Source: Luminiphilus sp. (GTDB taxonomy: Bacteria; Pseudomonadota; Gammaproteobacteria; Pseudomonadales; Halieaceae). Taken from it: a stretch of 60,073 bases of DNA. Positions 58,720 to 60,073 of the stretch are shown here, in pieces. The stretch is taken from NCBI GenBank assembly GCA_028117185.1, contig JAOHHD010000007.1, positions 1 to 60,073 of the forward strand, in the 5' to 3' direction. The notes beneath the pieces were generated by a model. The model was not told where the DNA came from. It saw nothing but the letters and a program-made list of their open reading frames with translations, and ran no database searches. Made by a program: the position numbers and the translations under genes. Position 1 is the first letter of the stretch. Each line of letters starts with the position of its first letter.

Positions 58720-59424
58720 ATGAGTAAAGCAATGCGTTGGATTGTTGTGTGTTGTTTGGCAGGATTTACTAGCATGGTTTCTGCCGAGCGATTGGAGGTT
58801 TTCCGCTGGCAAGCTAACTCCTCATCGCCGGCAGGTTTAGTGCAGGGCATGATGACTGCAGCAAAGATGCACGAGAAATACGGTGCGCAGGTGGGTATCT
58901 ACCGACTGGATGTAGGTGGATCCGGCTATCCGACCTTCGATTACATACTACGCTGGGATTCAGCAGAGGCATGGGCGAAAACGAAGGAAGCCAACGCTAA
59001 CGAAGAATGGCAGGCGTTTTGGCAGCAGGCGGCTGCATCACCCTCCGGTACCCTGATGCACTCCCTTGAGGGTTTAAACTGGGATCCCTCAGCTAAAGCG
59101 GCAGATTTTGCTCAAGACGGCCCTTACCGCGTTTATATTTGGCAGCCTAATGCTGGCAAAGCGGCTGCCGTTTACGCCTCTTTTTCCAGAGCTAAGGAAA
59201 TGCATACGGCGATGGGCGCCAAAGTCAGCATTTACAACGAGGGTGTGGGTGGCACTGGTAAAGTGCACTACGTCATGGCCTTTGACAACTGGGCTGATAT
59301 GGCCGCTTTTGGCGATAAGGTTGCAGCCAGCGAGGAATTTCGCTTTTTGCAGGCCGCCGCCGCTGGCGCCGCGACCCTCATTGGCTCTATGCAAGGCGAG
59401 CCCCTCTACTACACAGGTCGATAG
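58720..59424 (+). CDS. Secreted protein with two tandem copies of one domain (NIPSNAP/dimeric alpha-beta barrel-like)
   Basis: 234 residues from the ATG at 58720, which has a GGAGAGG site. A signal peptide (CCLAGFTSMVSA) is followed by two homologous blocks of about 95 residues: RLEVFRWQANSSSPAGLV… and PYRVYIWQPNAGKAAAVY…. Matching positions include VGIYRLDVGGSG vs VSIYNEGVGGTG, MHEKYGAQ vs MHTAMGAK, and FDYILRWDS vs HYVMAFDNW. This is the sort of fold (ferredoxin-like dimer units) that pairs within one chain. No known activity; the next gene on the same strand is a broken CMD-like secreted protein. Confidence 0.72.
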   Translation: MSKAMRWIVVCCLAGFTSMVSAERLEVFRWQANSSSPAGLVQGMMTAAKMHEKYGAQVGIYRLDVGGSGYPTFDYILRWDSAEAWAKTKEANANEEWQAFWQQAAASPSGTLMHSLEGLNWDPSAKAADFAQDGPYRVYIWQPNAGKAAAVYASFSRAKEMHTAMGAKVSIYNEGVGGTGKVHYVMAFDNWADMAAFGDKVAASEEFRFLQAAAAGAATLIGSMQGEPLYYTGR

Positions 59425-59498
59425 CGGTTGGGCTTAGGTTGGCGCCTTGCCTTTGGGCGGCGCCATCTTCGAATTTAATCATCAATAGGCGTTTCACG

Positions 59499-59892
59499 AT
59501 GCGATTGGTATTGGCAGCGGGTTTGTTTTTTTTCGCTGCGATGGCCTTTGCAGAAGATCCGGTGCGAGAGATCAAAACCGCTAATCCCTTTATGTTGTTT
59601 CACCCCGAATCACAACAAGCGGCTGCCGCTGCATATTGAGAAGCGGTTGAAAAAAATGTGTTTAACGGCGCTATCCCGCTAAAGCACGCTCATCTCGCGG
59701 CTATCTCAGCATCGGTTGCGATGAAATGTGTGGTACTGCATTCCGGCACATGCGGCTTTTACCCGTGCGGCGGGTGCGACTGAGGAAGAGATTAAGACTG
59801 CAGTAGTAATTGCCGCCGATGTCGCGCTGAATAGTGCTGTGCGCTACGACAGTCAGTTTGATATGGATACGTTTATGACCATGTTTGAGTGA
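59499..59892 (+). pseudogene. Broken secreted CMD/AhpD-fold protein
   Basis: The ATG at 59499 begins a signal peptide (LAAGLFFFAAMAFAED) and a frame that meets TGA at 59637-59639, where a tryptophan codon would fit (…AAAAAY then EAVEKNVFNGAIPLKHAHLAA…). A second lesion near 59730 shifts the frame by +1: one base removed restores CWYCIPAH (the CxxCxxxH site of CMD/AhpD proteins) and then AAGATEEEIKTAVVIAADVA to a normal stop at 59890-59892. One nonsense codon and one frameshift in 394 bases make a genuine pseudogene more likely than a single sequencing slip. It follows the tandem-domain gene by 74 bases. Confidence 0.7.
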
Positions 59893-59974
59893 CTTGTCTG
59901 AGCGACATGGCCGAGATTCGTCAGTATGAGCATGGATTTACGAGGAACTGCAATGTCGTTTATGCCGTGGACAG

Positions 59975-60073
59975 TTAATTGATCCCCGGGGCTGGTGTTG
60001 ACTCAGGCGCCAGCCCCTGCAGTTTGAAAGCTAGTAGTTGCTCGAAAACCGTGAAATCACCCTCGCATCCGGC
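59975..60073 (-). CDS. Possible C-terminal end of a gene entering from the right
   Basis: Minus-strand frame open from the window edge to TAA at 59975-59977 encodes 32 residues (AGCEGDFTVFEQLLAFKLQG then LAPESTPAPGIN). Composition is protein-like, but there is no recognisable family in so short a piece. A GGGGCTGG/CCAGCCCC inverted repeat lies inside it (59988-59995 and 60010-60017), so the region may instead be a hairpin for the pseudogene's transcript. Confidence 0.3.
   Translation of the reverse strand, partial: AGCEGDFTVFEQLLAFKLQGLAPESTPAPGIN

Noticed and set aside
1..60073. tRNA, rRNA, CRISPR, insertion sequence or prophage
   Set aside because: No transposase, integrase, phage gene, repeat-spacer array or tRNA-like cloverleaf with matching ends was seen on reading; a covariance search was not possible.

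Overview
The window looks like a dense chromosomal segment of an aerobic marine gammaproteobacterium. Genes are separated by only a few bases or overlap by ATGA/TAATG-type junctions, the base composition is moderately GC-rich, and the gene content includes gammaproteobacterial PlsB, TonB-dependent receptors, acyl-CoA dehydrogenases, PQQ quinoproteins, a P450, TPR-sulfotransferases and a BCCT transporter. The OM60/NOR5 (Halieaceae) neighbourhood is my best guess, but that is inference from gene style and not from a phylogenetic marker. I saw no rRNA, tRNA, CRISPR array, insertion sequence or prophage.

Layout. 1-1.7 kb: end of an MFS transporter coupled to a D-2-hydroxyacid dehydrogenase. 1.7-4.4 kb (minus): glutathione reductase, TSUP permease and DUF4136 lipoprotein. 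4.5-7.1 kb: DUF481 outer-membrane protein and an RNase J-like enzyme. 7.1-9.7 kb (minus): MltF-like lytic transglycosylase and a quinone oxidoreductase. 9.8-13 kb: iron-type alcohol dehydrogenase, then a minus-strand alpha/beta hydrolase and MBL hydrolase pair. 13.1-15.6 kb: class III aminotransferase, DUF2878 membrane protein and chalcone-isomerase-like secreted protein. 15.6-18.8 kb: LuxR-type regulator, GST and an M24-family protein, followed by a relic of an RND efflux pump C terminus.

19-26.7 kb: a TonB-dependent receptor with its own terminator, then a tightly coupled operon E1-alpha, E1-beta, a cytochrome c/PQQ quinoprotein, and a lipoyl E2. This acetoin/2-oxoacid dehydrogenase with an embedded periplasmic alcohol-oxidising quinoprotein is the most interesting arrangement in the window: it could oxidise a secondary alcohol or diol outside the cytoplasmic membrane and cleave the resulting ketone inside. 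26.7-33.2 kb continues the oxidation theme: a decayed quinoprotein-like fragment, a second PQQ dehydrogenase, an AhpD/CMD-fold protein, an NTF2-like protein, a P450 and a CoA-acylating aldehyde dehydrogenase.

33.4-37.4 kb: the lower valine pathway (isobutyryl-CoA dehydrogenase, enoyl-CoA hydratase, 3-hydroxyisobutyryl-CoA hydrolase, 3-hydroxyisobutyrate dehydrogenase), coupled to an aspartyl/asparaginyl beta-hydroxylase-like gene. 38.3-43.9 kb (minus): two sulfotransferases and a large TonB-dependent receptor. 44.2-47 kb: BCCT transporter and M48 lipoprotein peptidase. 47.1-52.1 kb (minus): a phospholipid-precursor operon (HAD-PlsC fusion, PlsB, GpsA) making glycerol-3-phosphate, lysophosphatidate and phosphatidate. 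52.5-55.7 kb: Coq4-family protein and a pair of acyl-CoA dehydrogenases that both lack the usual C-terminal glutamate. 55.7-60 kb: membrane diguanylate cyclase, GNAT acetyltransferase, membrane desaturase/hydroxylase behind a pair of direct repeats, a secreted protein built from two copies of one domain, and a secreted CMD-like pseudogene with one nonsense codon and one frameshift.
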